A stretch of 64,000 nt of DNA, from positions 1 to 64,000 of the forward strand of contig NZ_JOIX01000034.1 of assembly GCF_000720175.1 (NCBI RefSeq). The letters are read 5' to 3'. Below, in pieces: positions 41,099-49,368 of this stretch. Every line of letters begins with the position of its first letter. Positions within the stretch are counted from its first letter, which is position 1. The translations under genes and the position numbers were made by a program. This stretch comes from Streptomyces sp. NRRL S-337. Its GTDB lineage: Bacteria > Actinomycetota > Actinomycetes > Streptomycetales > Streptomycetaceae. A model generated the notes under the pieces. That model did not search any database and was not told the origin of the DNA. It saw only the letters and a list, made by a program, of their open reading frames with translations.

Positions 41099-41455
41099 AT
41101 GAAGCGGTTTATCACGACCGCCGCAATGGCCACGACCAGCTGCGCGCTGGTGCTCAGCAGCGCAGGGCTCGCATCCGCCAGCGGGGACGGCCACAACGGC
41201 CACAACGGCCGTCACGGCCACCACCGCCACCACCACGGTCGTCACTTCGATCGTTACGAACACCGTGGCTTCGTCTACGGCCACCACGGTGGTGCCAACG
41301 CATATGGCGTCGCGGCGCACTCCCCGGGCATTCTGAGCGGTAACAATGTCCAGGTTCCGATCAACATCCCGATCAACATCTGCGGCAACAGCGTCAACAT
41401 CCTCGCGCTGCTGAACCCCGCGTTCGGGAACAAGTGCGCCAACATTGGTAACTGA
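41099..41455 (+). CDS. Chaplin with a histidine-rich insert
   Basis: Chaplins are secreted amyloid-forming proteins that coat aerial hyphae and spores. The 118-residue precursor has a signal peptide to about residue 28 and a C-terminal chaplin domain (about 66-116): ANAYGVAAHSPGILSGNNVQ, VPINIPINICGN and LLNPAFGNKC, with the two conserved cysteines C95 and C113. Between them lies a segment (32-63) with 12 histidines, which ordinary short chaplins lack. There is no sortase signal, so it is a short chaplin. AAAGGAG precedes the ATG. It diverges from the polysaccharide operon. The histidine stretch could bind metal or respond to pH; that is inference. Confidence 0.93.
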   Translation: MKRFITTAAMATTSCALVLSSAGLASASGDGHNGHNGRHGHHRHHHGRHFDRYEHRGFVYGHHGGANAYGVAAHSPGILSGNNVQVPINIPINICGNSVNILALLNPAFGNKCANIGN

Positions 41456-41469
41456 CAGGTGACCCGTCC

Positions 41470-41496
41470 GCCGGCCCGTACGGACCTCGGGCCGGC
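41470..41496 (+). terminator. Terminator of the chaplin gene
   Basis: GCCGGCCCG pairs with CGGGCCGGC around a 9-base loop, 15 bases after the chaplin stop. Confidence 0.75.
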
Positions 41497-41624
41497 CCGG
41501 GTCGTGGTGCAGTCGGCGGACCTCCCCTGACTTCGGTCTCGGGTGGTCCGCCACTCCCTCCTCTCCACCCCGCCTCGCCCGACCTGCGTCGGAGTCCTCG
41601 GGGGCACCGGCGATACTTGAGCGC

Positions 41625-42485
41625 ATGGCGAAGAGCAGGCGCGGGCGCGGCGGCGTGGAGACCGTCACCGAGACGGTGGACGGCGGGCTCGCCGAGCTGC
41701 GGCCCGACCGGGACCGGCCGCGCGGCTGGACCCTGCTCCTCGACGGCGCCCCGCAGTCCCACGTGGACCTCGACGACCCACGGCGCCTGGACTTCTCGTA
41801 CCAGCGGCGGCTCGGCCACATCGCCGATCTCGCCGGACCGCCCGGACAGCCGCTGCGCGTCGTCCACCTGGGCGGCGGCGCGCTGACCCTCGCCCGCTAC
41901 GTCGCCGCGACCCGGCCGCGCTCCACCCAGCAGGCCGTGGAGATCGACACCCCGCTGGTGGAGTTCGTCCGCCGGCACCTGCCGTGGGACCGCACCTGGC
42001 GGATACGGATCCGCGGCGGCGACGCCCGCGCGGGCCTGGCGAAGGTCCCGGACGGCTGGGCCGACCTGGTCATCGCCGACGTCTTCCGCGGGGCCCGCAC
42101 CCCCGCGCACCTGACCAGCACCGAGTTCGTCGCCGACGTCCGCCGCGCGCTCGGCCCCGGCGGCCGTTACGCGGCCAACCTCGCCGACGGCCCGCCGCTT
42201 TCGTTCCTGCGCGGCCAGATCGCCACCGTCCACACGGTCTTCCCCGAGCTCTGCCTGATCGCCGACCCCGCGGTGCTGCGCGGCAAGCGCTTCGGCAACG
42301 CCGTCCTGCTGGCCGCCGGCACCGCCCTCCCGGTCGCCGAGCTGACCCGCCGCGCGGCCACCGACCCGCAGACCGGACGGGTGGAACACGGCAGGGCGCT
42401 GGCCGACTTCACCGGCGGCGCGGCCCCGGTCACCGACGCCACGGCCGTCGCGTCCCCGGCCCCACCGGCCGGCACCTTCACCTGA
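41625..42485 (+). CDS. Spermidine-synthase-like SAM-fold protein
   Basis: The 286-residue cytoplasmic protein has the Rossmann fold of polyamine synthases. Motif I is VVHLGGGALTLARYVAAT, the acidic residue that binds the ribose is in AVEIDTPLVEFVR, and the region around DLVIADVFRG is the catalytic loop, where spermidine synthases have D-[SAT]-[ST]-D-P. Here it is IADVFRGA, as in the large actinobacterial group of fused or methyltransferase-like relatives, so true spermidine synthase activity is doubtful. The Ala/Thr/Pro-rich last 25 residues are disordered. Confidence 0.88.
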   Translation: MAKSRRGRGGVETVTETVDGGLAELRPDRDRPRGWTLLLDGAPQSHVDLDDPRRLDFSYQRRLGHIADLAGPPGQPLRVVHLGGGALTLARYVAATRPRSTQQAVEIDTPLVEFVRRHLPWDRTWRIRIRGGDARAGLAKVPDGWADLVIADVFRGARTPAHLTSTEFVADVRRALGPGGRYAANLADGPPLSFLRGQIATVHTVFPELCLIADPAVLRGKRFGNAVLLAAGTALPVAELTRRAATDPQTGRVEHGRALADFTGGAAPVTDATAVASPAPPAGTFT

Positions 42486-42489
42486 GCGG

Positions 42490-42514
42490 GGCCGGCGGGC
42501 GGTGCCCGCCGGCC
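42490..42514. terminator. Bidirectional terminator between converging genes
   Basis: An 11-bp stem (GGCCGGCGGGC and complement) with a 3-base loop starts four bases after one stop and ends four bases before the other. Confidence 0.85.
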
Positions 42515-42518
42515 CGGC

Positions 42519-43085
42519 TCACGTCGCGTAGTTGCTGGTCTCCACGGTCGGCGGATGGCCGTTCCAGGTGCAGATCACCGAGGTGTGCCCACCGCCGCCC
42601 GTGAAGTCCACCCGGATCCACCCCTGCTGCTTCCACACCTGCATCTCCCAGCCCGAGTTCGGCGTCGCCGACACCAACTCGGCCGCGGAGCCGCCCAGAT
42701 CGAAGACCACCCGGCCGCCCGAGGTGGCGTAGCTCTTGACCCGGCCGTCGGAGGCTCCGTACGGGCCGCCCGGCGCCGTGGTGGGCGGGCGCTGCGCGCG
42801 GGTGTTGCCGGTGTGCGGGGGAGCCGACGAGGGGCCGGTGGCGGACGGCCGGGGGGCCGGGGCGGACGGTTTGGGGCGGTGCGTGGAGGAGGCGCGGGGC
42901 GTTCCGCCGCCGTCGGCCTGCGCCCCCGAGGAGGCCACCTGGTCGGAAAGGGGCAGCGCGCGCGGCGCGTCGTACGCGGTGCCGGACAGCACGGTGTGCA
43001 CGCCGAACCACGACAGCGTGACCGCGGCGCCGGTCGCCAGCGTCCAGGCCGCCGCGTGAACCAGTCCTCGTTGCATTCGGCTCAT
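42519..43085 (-). CDS. Membrane-anchored secreted protein of unknown function
   Basis: I do not recognise the family. The 188-residue protein has an N-terminal signal or anchor helix (LVHAAAWTLATGAAVTLSWFG), a disordered Pro/Ser/Ala-rich linker (about 45-105) and a compact C-terminal beta-rich domain of 75 residues (GRVVFDLGGSAAELVSATPN, GWEMQVWKQQGWIRVDFTG, SVICTWNGHPP). Start is ATG 43085 or 43076; neither has a good ribosome binding site. It diverges from a two-component system, so it may be that system's sensor accessory or target. Confidence 0.8.
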   Translation of the reverse strand: MSRMQRGLVHAAAWTLATGAAVTLSWFGVHTVLSGTAYDAPRALPLSDQVASSGAQADGGGTPRASSTHRPKPSAPAPRPSATGPSSAPPHTGNTRAQRPPTTAPGGPYGASDGRVKSYATSGGRVVFDLGGSAAELVSATPNSGWEMQVWKQQGWIRVDFTGGGGHTSVICTWNGHPPTVETSNYAT

Positions 43086-43194
43086 ACTGCACCACCGGCC
43101 ACCCCCGTCGCAGCCCGCGGGAGCGGGCGGAACCCACCGCCCCGGCGTCAACTCCGGTGAGGAACCGTCCCCCCGATGGCGTACGGTGCCGCCC

Positions 43195-43887
43195 ATGGCA
43201 CGTGTGCTCGTGGTCGAGGACGACCAGTTCGTACGCTCGGCCCTGATCCGGCATCTGACCGAGGCGGCCCATACGGTACGCAGCGTCGGCACCGCCCTGG
43301 AGGCGCTGCGCGAGGTGGCGCACGTCGGTTTCGACGTGGTCATCCTCGACCTGGGCCTGCCCGACCTGGACGGCGGTGAGGCGCTGAAGATGCTGCGCGG
43401 CATCACCGACGTCCCGGTGATCATCGCCACCGCCCGGGACGACGAGGCCGACATCGTGCGGCTGTTGAACGACGGCGCCGACGACTACCTCACCAAACCG
43501 TTCTCCGTCGAGCACCTCTCGGCGCGGATGGCCGCCGTACTGCGCCGCTCCCGTGCGGGTTCGGCCGGCGCGGAACCCCCCTCACGAGTGATCCGGGTCG
43601 GCGGGCTGTCCATCGACCCGCTGCGCCGCCAGGCCGAACTCGACGGCGCCGCACTGGACCTCACCCGCCGGGAGTTCGACCTGCTGGCGTTCCTCGCCGG
43701 GCGGCCCGGCGTCGTCGTCCCCCGCAAGGAACTGCTCGCCGAGGTCTGGCAGCAGTCCTACGGCGACGACCAGACCATCGACGTCCATCTCTCCTGGCTC
43801 CGCCGCAAACTGGGCGAAACCGCGGCCAAGCCCCGCTATCTGCACACCCTGCGCGGTGTCGGCGTGAAGCTGGAGCCACCACGATGA
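43195..43887 (+). CDS. OmpR-family response regulator
   Basis: The 230-residue protein has a receiver domain with the acidic pocket (VVEDDQ), phosphorylatable Asp in VVILDLGLPDLDG (about D53), the conserved Thr/Ser (IIATARDD) and Lys (YLTKPF). A winged-helix DNA-binding domain follows (about 135-228, LTRREFDLLAFLAGRPGVVV, RGVGVKLE). It is followed after 13 bases by a histidine kinase gene. It may control the divergent membrane protein at 42519 and possibly the downstream GH18 chitinase. Confidence 0.95.
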   Translation: MARVLVVEDDQFVRSALIRHLTEAAHTVRSVGTALEALREVAHVGFDVVILDLGLPDLDGGEALKMLRGITDVPVIIATARDDEADIVRLLNDGADDYLTKPFSVEHLSARMAAVLRRSRAGSAGAEPPSRVIRVGGLSIDPLRRQAELDGAALDLTRREFDLLAFLAGRPGVVVPRKELLAEVWQQSYGDDQTIDVHLSWLRRKLGETAAKPRYLHTLRGVGVKLEPPR

Positions 43888-43900
43888 CGGGCCGCGCGCT

Positions 43901-45304
43901 GTGAGGTGGGCCCTGGTCAAGGTGGCGCTGGCGGTCACCACGATGGTCGTGGTCGCGTTCGCCGTGCCCCTCGGACTCGTCGTCAAGGAGATGGCCAGCG
44001 ACCGCGCCTACGGGAGCGCCGAGCGGCAGGCCGCCACGATCGGCCCGGTGCTCGCCATCACCACCGACCGCACCCAGCTGGAACGGGCCGTGGCCAGCGC
44101 CGAGACCGGTGCCGGCGGCCGCATCGGGGTCCACGTCCCGGCCGGCGGCAAGAACGGCACCCCCGCCGAAATAGGCACCCGGCGCGCCGCCCCCGCCGAC
44201 GTGGCCGCCGCCGCCAAACTCGGCCGGGCCTCCATCTCCCCGGTCCCCGGCGGCACTTCGCTGCTCCAGCCCACCGCCGTGGCCTCCGGCATCGCCGTCG
44301 TCGAGGTGTTCGTCCCGGACGACGCACTCACCAACGGCGTCACCACCTCCTGGGTCGTGCTGGCCGGCGTCGGACTGGCGCTGATCATCGGCTCGGTCGC
44401 GGTCGCCGACCGGCTCGGCACCCGGATGGTGCGCCCCGCCGAACGCCTCGCCGGCGCCGCCCACGACCTCGGCCACGGCCAGCTCGGCGTCCGCGTCCAG
44501 GAGGACGGCCCCAAGGAACTGCGGGCCGCGGCCACCGCCTTCAACTCCATGGCCGACCAGGTCGTCCAACTCCTCGCCAACGAGCGCGAGTTGGCCGCCG
44601 ACCTCTCGCACCGGCTGCGCACCCCGCTCACCGTCCTCCGGCTCAACGCCGCCTCCCTCGGCGACACCCCGGCCGCCGAACAGACCCGCTCCGCCGTCGC
44701 CCAACTGGAGCGCGAGGTCGACCAGATCATCCGCACCGCCCGCGAACAGAAGGCGCACACCCAGCAGGCGGCGGCCGCGGCCGGCTGCGACGCCGCCGAG
44801 GTGATCCGCGAGCGGATGGCCTTCTGGTCCGCGCTCGCCGAGGACGAGGGACGCACCGCCCGCGTCGCCGGCGCCGACCGCCCGGTCCGCGTCCCGGTCG
44901 CCCGCCCCGAACTCGCCGCCGCTCTCGACGCGATGCTCGGCAACGTCTTCCGGCACACCCCCGAGGGCACTGCCTTCGCCGTCGACGTCCACAACGCCGA
45001 GGACGCGGTGATCGTGCTGGTCTCCGACGCCGGACCGGGCATCGCCGACCCCGAGGCGGCACTGCGCCGCGGCCACGGCGGCGGAGGCGAAGGCTCCACC
45101 GGTCTCGGCCTGGACATCGTGCGCCGGCTGGCCGAGTCCACCGGCGGCGACGTCCGCATCGGCCGCTCCGTCCTCGGCGGCACCGAGGTGCGCGTCTGGC
45201 TCGCCCTGGACGGCCGGCGTGGCCCGCAGGGCACCCGCCGCGGCCACCGGCTGCGCCGCACGCTGCGCACCGGCGGCCGGCGTGCCGCCCGCGCCGGTTC
45301 CTGA
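43901..45304 (+). CDS. Sensor histidine kinase of the OmpR-type pair
   Basis: The 467-residue membrane kinase has two membrane helices (VKVALAVTTMVVVAFAVPLG and SWVVLAGVGLALIIGSVAVA) flanking an extracellular sensor of about 110 residues. A HAMP domain follows, then an H-box (LAADLSHRLRTPLTVLRLNA) and an ATPase domain with N-box (LDAMLGNVFRH), G1 (VSDAGPGIADP) and G2 (GSTGLGLDIVRRLAE). The last 30 residues are Arg-rich. It starts at GTG 43901. The signal is unknown. Confidence 0.94.
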   Translation: MRWALVKVALAVTTMVVVAFAVPLGLVVKEMASDRAYGSAERQAATIGPVLAITTDRTQLERAVASAETGAGGRIGVHVPAGGKNGTPAEIGTRRAAPADVAAAAKLGRASISPVPGGTSLLQPTAVASGIAVVEVFVPDDALTNGVTTSWVVLAGVGLALIIGSVAVADRLGTRMVRPAERLAGAAHDLGHGQLGVRVQEDGPKELRAAATAFNSMADQVVQLLANERELAADLSHRLRTPLTVLRLNAASLGDTPAAEQTRSAVAQLEREVDQIIRTAREQKAHTQQAAAAAGCDAAEVIRERMAFWSALAEDEGRTARVAGADRPVRVPVARPELAAALDAMLGNVFRHTPEGTAFAVDVHNAEDAVIVLVSDAGPGIADPEAALRRGHGGGGEGSTGLGLDIVRRLAESTGGDVRIGRSVLGGTEVRVWLALDGRRGPQGTRRGHRLRRTLRTGGRRAARAGS

Positions 45305-45326
45305 GCGCCCGTCACGGGGCATAGGC

Positions 45327-45344
45327 CGGTGGTCTTAACCACCG
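45327..45344 (+). promoter_or_regulatory. dre-like palindrome upstream of the GH18 chitinase
   Basis: CGGTGGT-CTTA-ACCACCG is a perfect 7-bp inverted repeat. Its core TGGTCTTAACCA matches 10 of 12 positions of the DasR core TGGTCTAGACCA. It lies about 150 bases before the chitinase start and just after the kinase stop. Confidence 0.65.
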
Positions 45345-45494
45345 CCTTCCGCTTCCTTAAGGCCGCCATAATTCCCCCAACGTCCGTACGGATCCCGGCA
45401 TTTGTCCGTTTCGCTGTCGCTAGCGTGCGGGGCACACCGACTTCCCCCGGTGCACCCCCAGCCACACCCCCCACGTGACGACAGGCAGGACCCG

Positions 45495-46538
45495 ATGAGT
45501 TCCTCCGCACACCGCCGGCGCAAGAGCCGCACCACCCAGCTGATCCTCACCGGCACGGCCGCCGCGGTCGCGGCCGGCGGCGCGTTCGCCGTCGCCGGCG
45601 CAGCGCTCGCCGCCAAGGCCCCGCGCCCCACCGGCAGCAAGGCCGCGGCCGGCTTCGCCCCGTACGTCGACACCTCCCTGACGCCCGCCTACGACCTGGC
45701 CGGCACCGCGCAGAAGACCGGCGTGAAGAACTTCAACCTGGCCTTCATCACCTCCGGCGGCGGGTGTACGCCGAAGTGGGGCGGCTCGGTGGACCTCGGC
45801 GGCGACCCGGTGGCGAAGCAGATACCCGCGCTGCGCAAGGCCGGCGGCGACGTCCGGGTCTCCTTCGGCGGCGCCAACGGCTCCGAGCTCGGCGTCGCCT
45901 GCACCTCCGCCGACCAGCTGGCCGCCGCGTACGGCAAGGTCATCGACCGGTTCAAGCTCACCCGGGTCGACTTCGACATCGAGGGCGGCGCGCTGGCCGA
46001 CACGGCCGCCAACACCCGCCGCGCCCAGGCCGTCGCCCGCCTCCAGAAGAGCCACCCGGGCCTGGACGTCTCCTTCACCCTGCCGGTCATGCCCGAGGGC
46101 CTGACCCAGGACGGCGTGAACCTGGTCGCCGACGCCAAGAAGAACGGCGTGAAGATCTCCGCCGTCAACATCATGGCGATGGACTACGGCTCCTCCTACA
46201 ACGGCGACATGGGCACCTACGCCACCCAGGCCGCCACCGCCACCCAGGGCCAGCTCAAGAAGGCCCTCGGCCTCGGCGACGCGGCCGCCTGGAAGACCGT
46301 CGCGGTGACCCCGATGATCGGCGTCAACGACGTCCAGAGCGAGGTCTTCAAGACCGACGACGCCACCCAGCTGGTGACGTTCGCCAAGAGCAAGCACCTG
46401 GCCTGGCTGTCGATGTGGTCCGCGACCCGCGACAAGGCCTGCGAGGGCGGCGGATCGAACTCCGCCCAGCCGACCTGCAGCTCCATCGCACAGCGCCCGC
46501 TGGACTTCACCAAGGCCTTCGGCGCCTACACCGGCTGA
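45495..46538 (+). CDS. Secreted GH18 chitinase-like glycosidase
   Basis: The 347-residue protein has a signal peptide (RRRKSRTTQ, then a hydrophobic stretch to about residue 40) and a single GH18 barrel. The catalytic strand reads RVDFDIEGG with acid E163, a known variant of DxxDxDxE. The substrate-assisting MDYG motif is at about 236. No carbohydrate-binding module is attached. It cleaves beta-1,4-GlcNAc polymers outside the cell, complementing the LPMO at 703 and the hexosaminidase at 54954. A dre-like site upstream suggests DasR control. Confidence 0.92.
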   Translation: MSSSAHRRRKSRTTQLILTGTAAAVAAGGAFAVAGAALAAKAPRPTGSKAAAGFAPYVDTSLTPAYDLAGTAQKTGVKNFNLAFITSGGGCTPKWGGSVDLGGDPVAKQIPALRKAGGDVRVSFGGANGSELGVACTSADQLAAAYGKVIDRFKLTRVDFDIEGGALADTAANTRRAQAVARLQKSHPGLDVSFTLPVMPEGLTQDGVNLVADAKKNGVKISAVNIMAMDYGSSYNGDMGTYATQAATATQGQLKKALGLGDAAAWKTVAVTPMIGVNDVQSEVFKTDDATQLVTFAKSKHLAWLSMWSATRDKACEGGGSNSAQPTCSSIAQRPLDFTKAFGAYTG

Positions 46539-46546
46539 CCCCCACC

Positions 46547-46580
46547 GGCGGTCCGGCCCCCCCGACAGACCCGGACCGCC
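46547..46580 (+). terminator. Terminator of the GH18 gene
   Basis: GGCGGTCCGG (46547-46556) pairs with CCGGACCGCC (46571-46580) eight bases after the stop. Confidence 0.8.
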
Positions 46581-46590
46581 GCCCTTCGGG

Positions 46591-46630
46591 GGTGTCTCCT
46601 TGATCCCGCCGGGCTGACGGAGGAGACACC
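46591..46630 (-). terminator. Terminator of the AraC-type regulator gene
   Basis: GGTGTCTCCT (46591-46600) pairs with AGGAGACACC (46621-46630) immediately beyond the minus-strand stop at 46633. Confidence 0.7.
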
Positions 46631-46632
46631 TC

Positions 46633-47568
46633 TCACACGGGGCGCAGCGGGCCTCCCCCCACCCGCTGCGCCCCGCCCCGTACCGCGTCCCGGAAGGCGA
46701 TCGGGGTGCAGCCCGTCCGGCGCTGGAAGAACTTGCTGAAGTTCGTGGCGTCGGCGAAGCCCAGCCGGTCCGCGATCCGGGCCGCGGACCGGTCGCCGTG
46801 CGCCAGCAGCCGCTTGGCCTCCAGCACCACCCGACGGTCGATGAACTCCTTCGCCCCGACCCCGGCGGTGGCCTCGGTGGCCCGGGACAGGGTGCGCGGT
46901 GCGTACCCCAGCGCCCGGGCGTAGTCGGCGACCCGGCGGCTGCGGGTGAACCCCCGCTCCACCGCGTCCCGGAACCGCAGATACGTCTCGCCCGCCGGGC
47001 AGCTCCCCGCGTCCCCGGCCGCCCCGTCCGGGTGCGCGGCCCGCAGCACCAGTACGGCCAGCAGATGCCGCAGCACCTCCAGATGGACCTCCAGCGGCAG
47101 CCCGCCCAGCTCCCCGAACTCCTGGTGCAGCTGGCTCACCGCCTCGGTCACCCTGCGCGCCGCCGCGCCCCGCGGATGCCGTACGGGCGGCCCGTACCAG
47201 TCCTCGATCCGGGCCGCGGCCGCGGTCGCCGGGTCCAGGAAGCCCGCCTCGAAGAGCACCAGCCGCCCCTCCGCGCCCGTGAGATCGCCGAAGTGCTGCA
47301 CCTGCCCGGGGCGGGACCACAGCAGATCACCCGGGGCCAGTACGTGCTCGCGGAAGTCGACGCTGTGCACCAGCCGGCCGCGGTCGAGCAGCAGCAGGTG
47401 GTGGAAGCCGGGCCGGTGCGGGGTGGACAGCCGGCAGGCGTCCGCCCGCTCCCGCAGCTCGGCGAGGGTCAGCACCTCCACGCCCGACGGCCGCCCGGCC
47501 GGCGCGGAGAACGCCACCTCCCGGATCTCCGGAACCGGCTCCCCGCCCCCCTGTCGCTTTCTGACCAT
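46633..47568 (-). CDS. AraC-family transcriptional regulator
   Basis: The 311-residue protein has an N-terminal cupin-like sensor (HHLLLLDRGRLVHSVDF, VLAPGDLLWSRPGQVQHFG). The C-terminal pair of helix-turn-helix motifs lies at about 215-305, with AARIADRLGFADATNFSKFF followed by RRTGCTPIAFRDAV. The ATG at 47568 has AAGGGA upstream. The NAD(P)-binding reductase gene at 47736 diverges from it, the classic arrangement of an AraC regulator and its target. Confidence 0.93.
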   Translation of the reverse strand: MVRKRQGGGEPVPEIREVAFSAPAGRPSGVEVLTLAELRERADACRLSTPHRPGFHHLLLLDRGRLVHSVDFREHVLAPGDLLWSRPGQVQHFGDLTGAEGRLVLFEAGFLDPATAAAARIEDWYGPPVRHPRGAAARRVTEAVSQLHQEFGELGGLPLEVHLEVLRHLLAVLVLRAAHPDGAAGDAGSCPAGETYLRFRDAVERGFTRSRRVADYARALGYAPRTLSRATEATAGVGAKEFIDRRVVLEAKRLLAHGDRSAARIADRLGFADATNFSKFFQRRTGCTPIAFRDAVRGGAQRVGGGPLRPV

Positions 47569-47735
47569 GCCCGGTCCCTTCGCTACCCCGGAATCCCCCG
47601 CTGATGGCCCTAGCGTAGGAGAGGTCAGCGAGACGCTGACGGAAAACGTCAAGTCCGTACCGCGGACCCACCGGCCGCACCGGCCCCCGTACGACCGGCC
47701 CACCCCCGGTCCACCGCACAGCTGGGAGATCCACC

Positions 47736-48386
47736 ATGTCCACGATCGCTCTCTACGGCGCCACCGGCACGATCGGCAGCCGCGTCCTCGACGAGGCGCT
47801 GCGCCGCGGCCACCAGGTCACCGCGGTCGTCCGCGATCCGGCGAAGCTCACCACGAGCCACCCGGCCCTGACAGTGACCACCGGGGACGTCCTCGACCCG
47901 GCCTCCGTCGCCGCGGTCGCCGAGGGCAAGGACGTCGTGGTCAGCGCGGTCGGCGGCGGCGACGGCCCGGGCCACCTCGCCACGATCGAACCCGCCGCCG
48001 AGTCCCTCGTCGCCGGCCTGCGCACCCTCGGCGCGGCGGCGCCCCGGTTGATCGCGGTCGGCGGCGCCGGCTCGCTCCGCACGCCGGACGGCAAGCAGGT
48101 CTGGGACGCCGAGGGCCTGCCGGAGTTCCTGCTCCAGATCATGCACGCGCACGGCGACGCGCTGGACCTCTACCGCTCGGTCTCCGACGTGCGCTGGACC
48201 AACCTCAGCCCGGCCGCCACCATCGCGCCCGGCGAGCGCACCGGCACCTACCGCACCGCCACCGACGACCTGATCACCGACGCCGGGGGTGACAGCCGGA
48301 TCTCCGCCGAGGACTACGCGGTCGCCCTCGTCGACGAGATCGAGCGGCCCCGGCACATCGGCGAGCGCTTCACCGTCGGCTACTGA
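47736..48386 (+). CDS. NAD(P)-binding (NmrA/YwnB-like) reductase
   Basis: The 216-residue atypical short-chain dehydrogenase has the nucleotide-binding start IALYGATGTIGSRVLDEAL and the AVVRDPAKL segment typical of YwnB/NmrA proteins. These either reduce small carbonyls or sense NADP. GGGAG precedes the ATG. The divergent AraC-type gene probably regulates it. No substrate can be named. Confidence 0.9.
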   Translation: MSTIALYGATGTIGSRVLDEALRRGHQVTAVVRDPAKLTTSHPALTVTTGDVLDPASVAAVAEGKDVVVSAVGGGDGPGHLATIEPAAESLVAGLRTLGAAAPRLIAVGGAGSLRTPDGKQVWDAEGLPEFLLQIMHAHGDALDLYRSVSDVRWTNLSPAATIAPGERTGTYRTATDDLITDAGGDSRISAEDYAVALVDEIERPRHIGERFTVGY

Positions 48387-48417
48387 GCGGCCCGCCGCTT
48401 CGGCCCCGGGCAACACG

Positions 48418-48446
48418 AAGGCCCCCGACCAGAGGTCGGGGGCCTT
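48418..48446. terminator. Bidirectional terminator between the reductase gene and tRNA-His
   Basis: A perfect 13-bp stem (AAGGCCCCCGACC and complement) with an AGA loop, followed by TT on one side and preceded by AA on the other. Confidence 0.92.
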
Positions 48447-48450
48447 TCAG

Positions 48451-48526
48451 TGGGGTGAGTAACGGGACTTGAACCCGCGACATCCTGGACCACAACCAGG
48501 TGCTCTACCAGCTGAGCTATACCCAC
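48451..48526 (-). tRNA. tRNA-His (anticodon GTG)
   Basis: The reverse complement folds as a tRNA with D-arm AGCTCAGCTGGTAGAGC, anticodon stem CCTGG/CCAGG with loop TTGTGGT, and T-loop TTCAAGT. Position 73 is C and a G at 48527 provides the -1 base that pairs with it, the identity element of tRNA-His. The 3' CCA (48451-48453) is encoded, unlike in the two tRNA-Lys genes. Confidence 0.96.
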
Positions 48527-48685
48527 CATGACCGGTGCTGTGTGGTTCTTTTTCCCCACCGGCTGAGAAAAAGTGTACAGGGTCCGGAGGGGTGCTCGCG
48601 CCCAGGTTTCCGGCCGGGGGAGCGTGGGCGTGTCTTCCGGGTCACCGCGGCTGCGGCGACGACCCGGAAGACGGCCCGGGGTGTG

Positions 48686-49363
48686 TCACGACGACGGCGC
48701 GGACTGCGGCGTCACCGGCGGCGCGGACTCCGGCGTGACCGGCGGCGCGGACGCCGGTGCCGGCTCGGCCGGCAGCACGTGCTTGGCGGCGATGGCCTTC
48801 GCGGTGTCCGAGTCGGGACCGGGCTGCGGCACGAAGACCGCCTCCCGGTAGTAGCGCAGCTCCGCGATGGATTCACGGATGTCCGCCAGCGCCCGGTGGT
48901 TGCCGTTCTTGTCCGGACTGTTGAAGTAGGCCCGCGGGAACCAGCGCCGGGCCAGCTCCTTCACGGACGACACATCGACGATCCGGTAGTGGAGATGGCT
49001 CTCCAGCGCCGGCATGTCGCGCAGCAGGAAGCCACGGTCGGTGCCGACGGAATTGCCGCACAGCGGCGCCTTCCCCGGCTCCGGCACGTGCTGCCTGATG
49101 TACGCCAGCACCTGCGCCTCGGCCGCCTCCAGCGTCGTTCCGCCGTCCAGCTCCGCCAGCAGCCCGGAGGCGGTGTGCATCTGGCGCACCACCTCCGGCA
49201 TGGTGCGCAGCGCCTCGGCCGGGGGGCGGATCACCACATCCACCCCGTCGCCCAGCACATTCAGCTCCGAGTCGGTGACCAGTGCGGCCACCTCGATGAG
49301 CGCGTCGTTCGCCAGCGAGAGACCGGTCATCTCGCAGTCGATCCACACCATGCGATCGTTCAT
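48686..49363 (-). CDS. orn: Oligoribonuclease (DEDDh 3'-5' exonuclease)
   Basis: Orn degrades 2-5-nucleotide RNAs and pGpG, the product of c-di-GMP breakdown. The 225-residue protein has the DEDD motifs: MVWIDCEMTGL (D9, E11), later CGNSVGTDRGFL and the NHRALADIRESI segment with the catalytic His and Asp. A Pro/Ala-rich tail of about 35 residues (PPVTPESAPP type repeats) is extra compared with E. coli Orn. It lies just downstream of adpA on the same strand. The adpA-ornA pairing is well known in Streptomyces, where ornA is needed for normal growth and aerial development. Confidence 0.95.
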   Translation of the reverse strand: MNDRMVWIDCEMTGLSLANDALIEVAALVTDSELNVLGDGVDVVIRPPAEALRTMPEVVRQMHTASGLLAELDGGTTLEAAEAQVLAYIRQHVPEPGKAPLCGNSVGTDRGFLLRDMPALESHLHYRIVDVSSVKELARRWFPRAYFNSPDKNGNHRALADIRESIAELRYYREAVFVPQPGPDSDTAKAIAAKHVLPAEPAPASAPPVTPESAPPVTPQSAPSS

Positions 49364-49368
49364 ACATC

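Noticed and set aside
46591..46630. Riboswitch upstream of the AraC regulator
   Set aside because: The inverted repeat is downstream, not upstream, of that minus-strand gene and is explained as a terminator.
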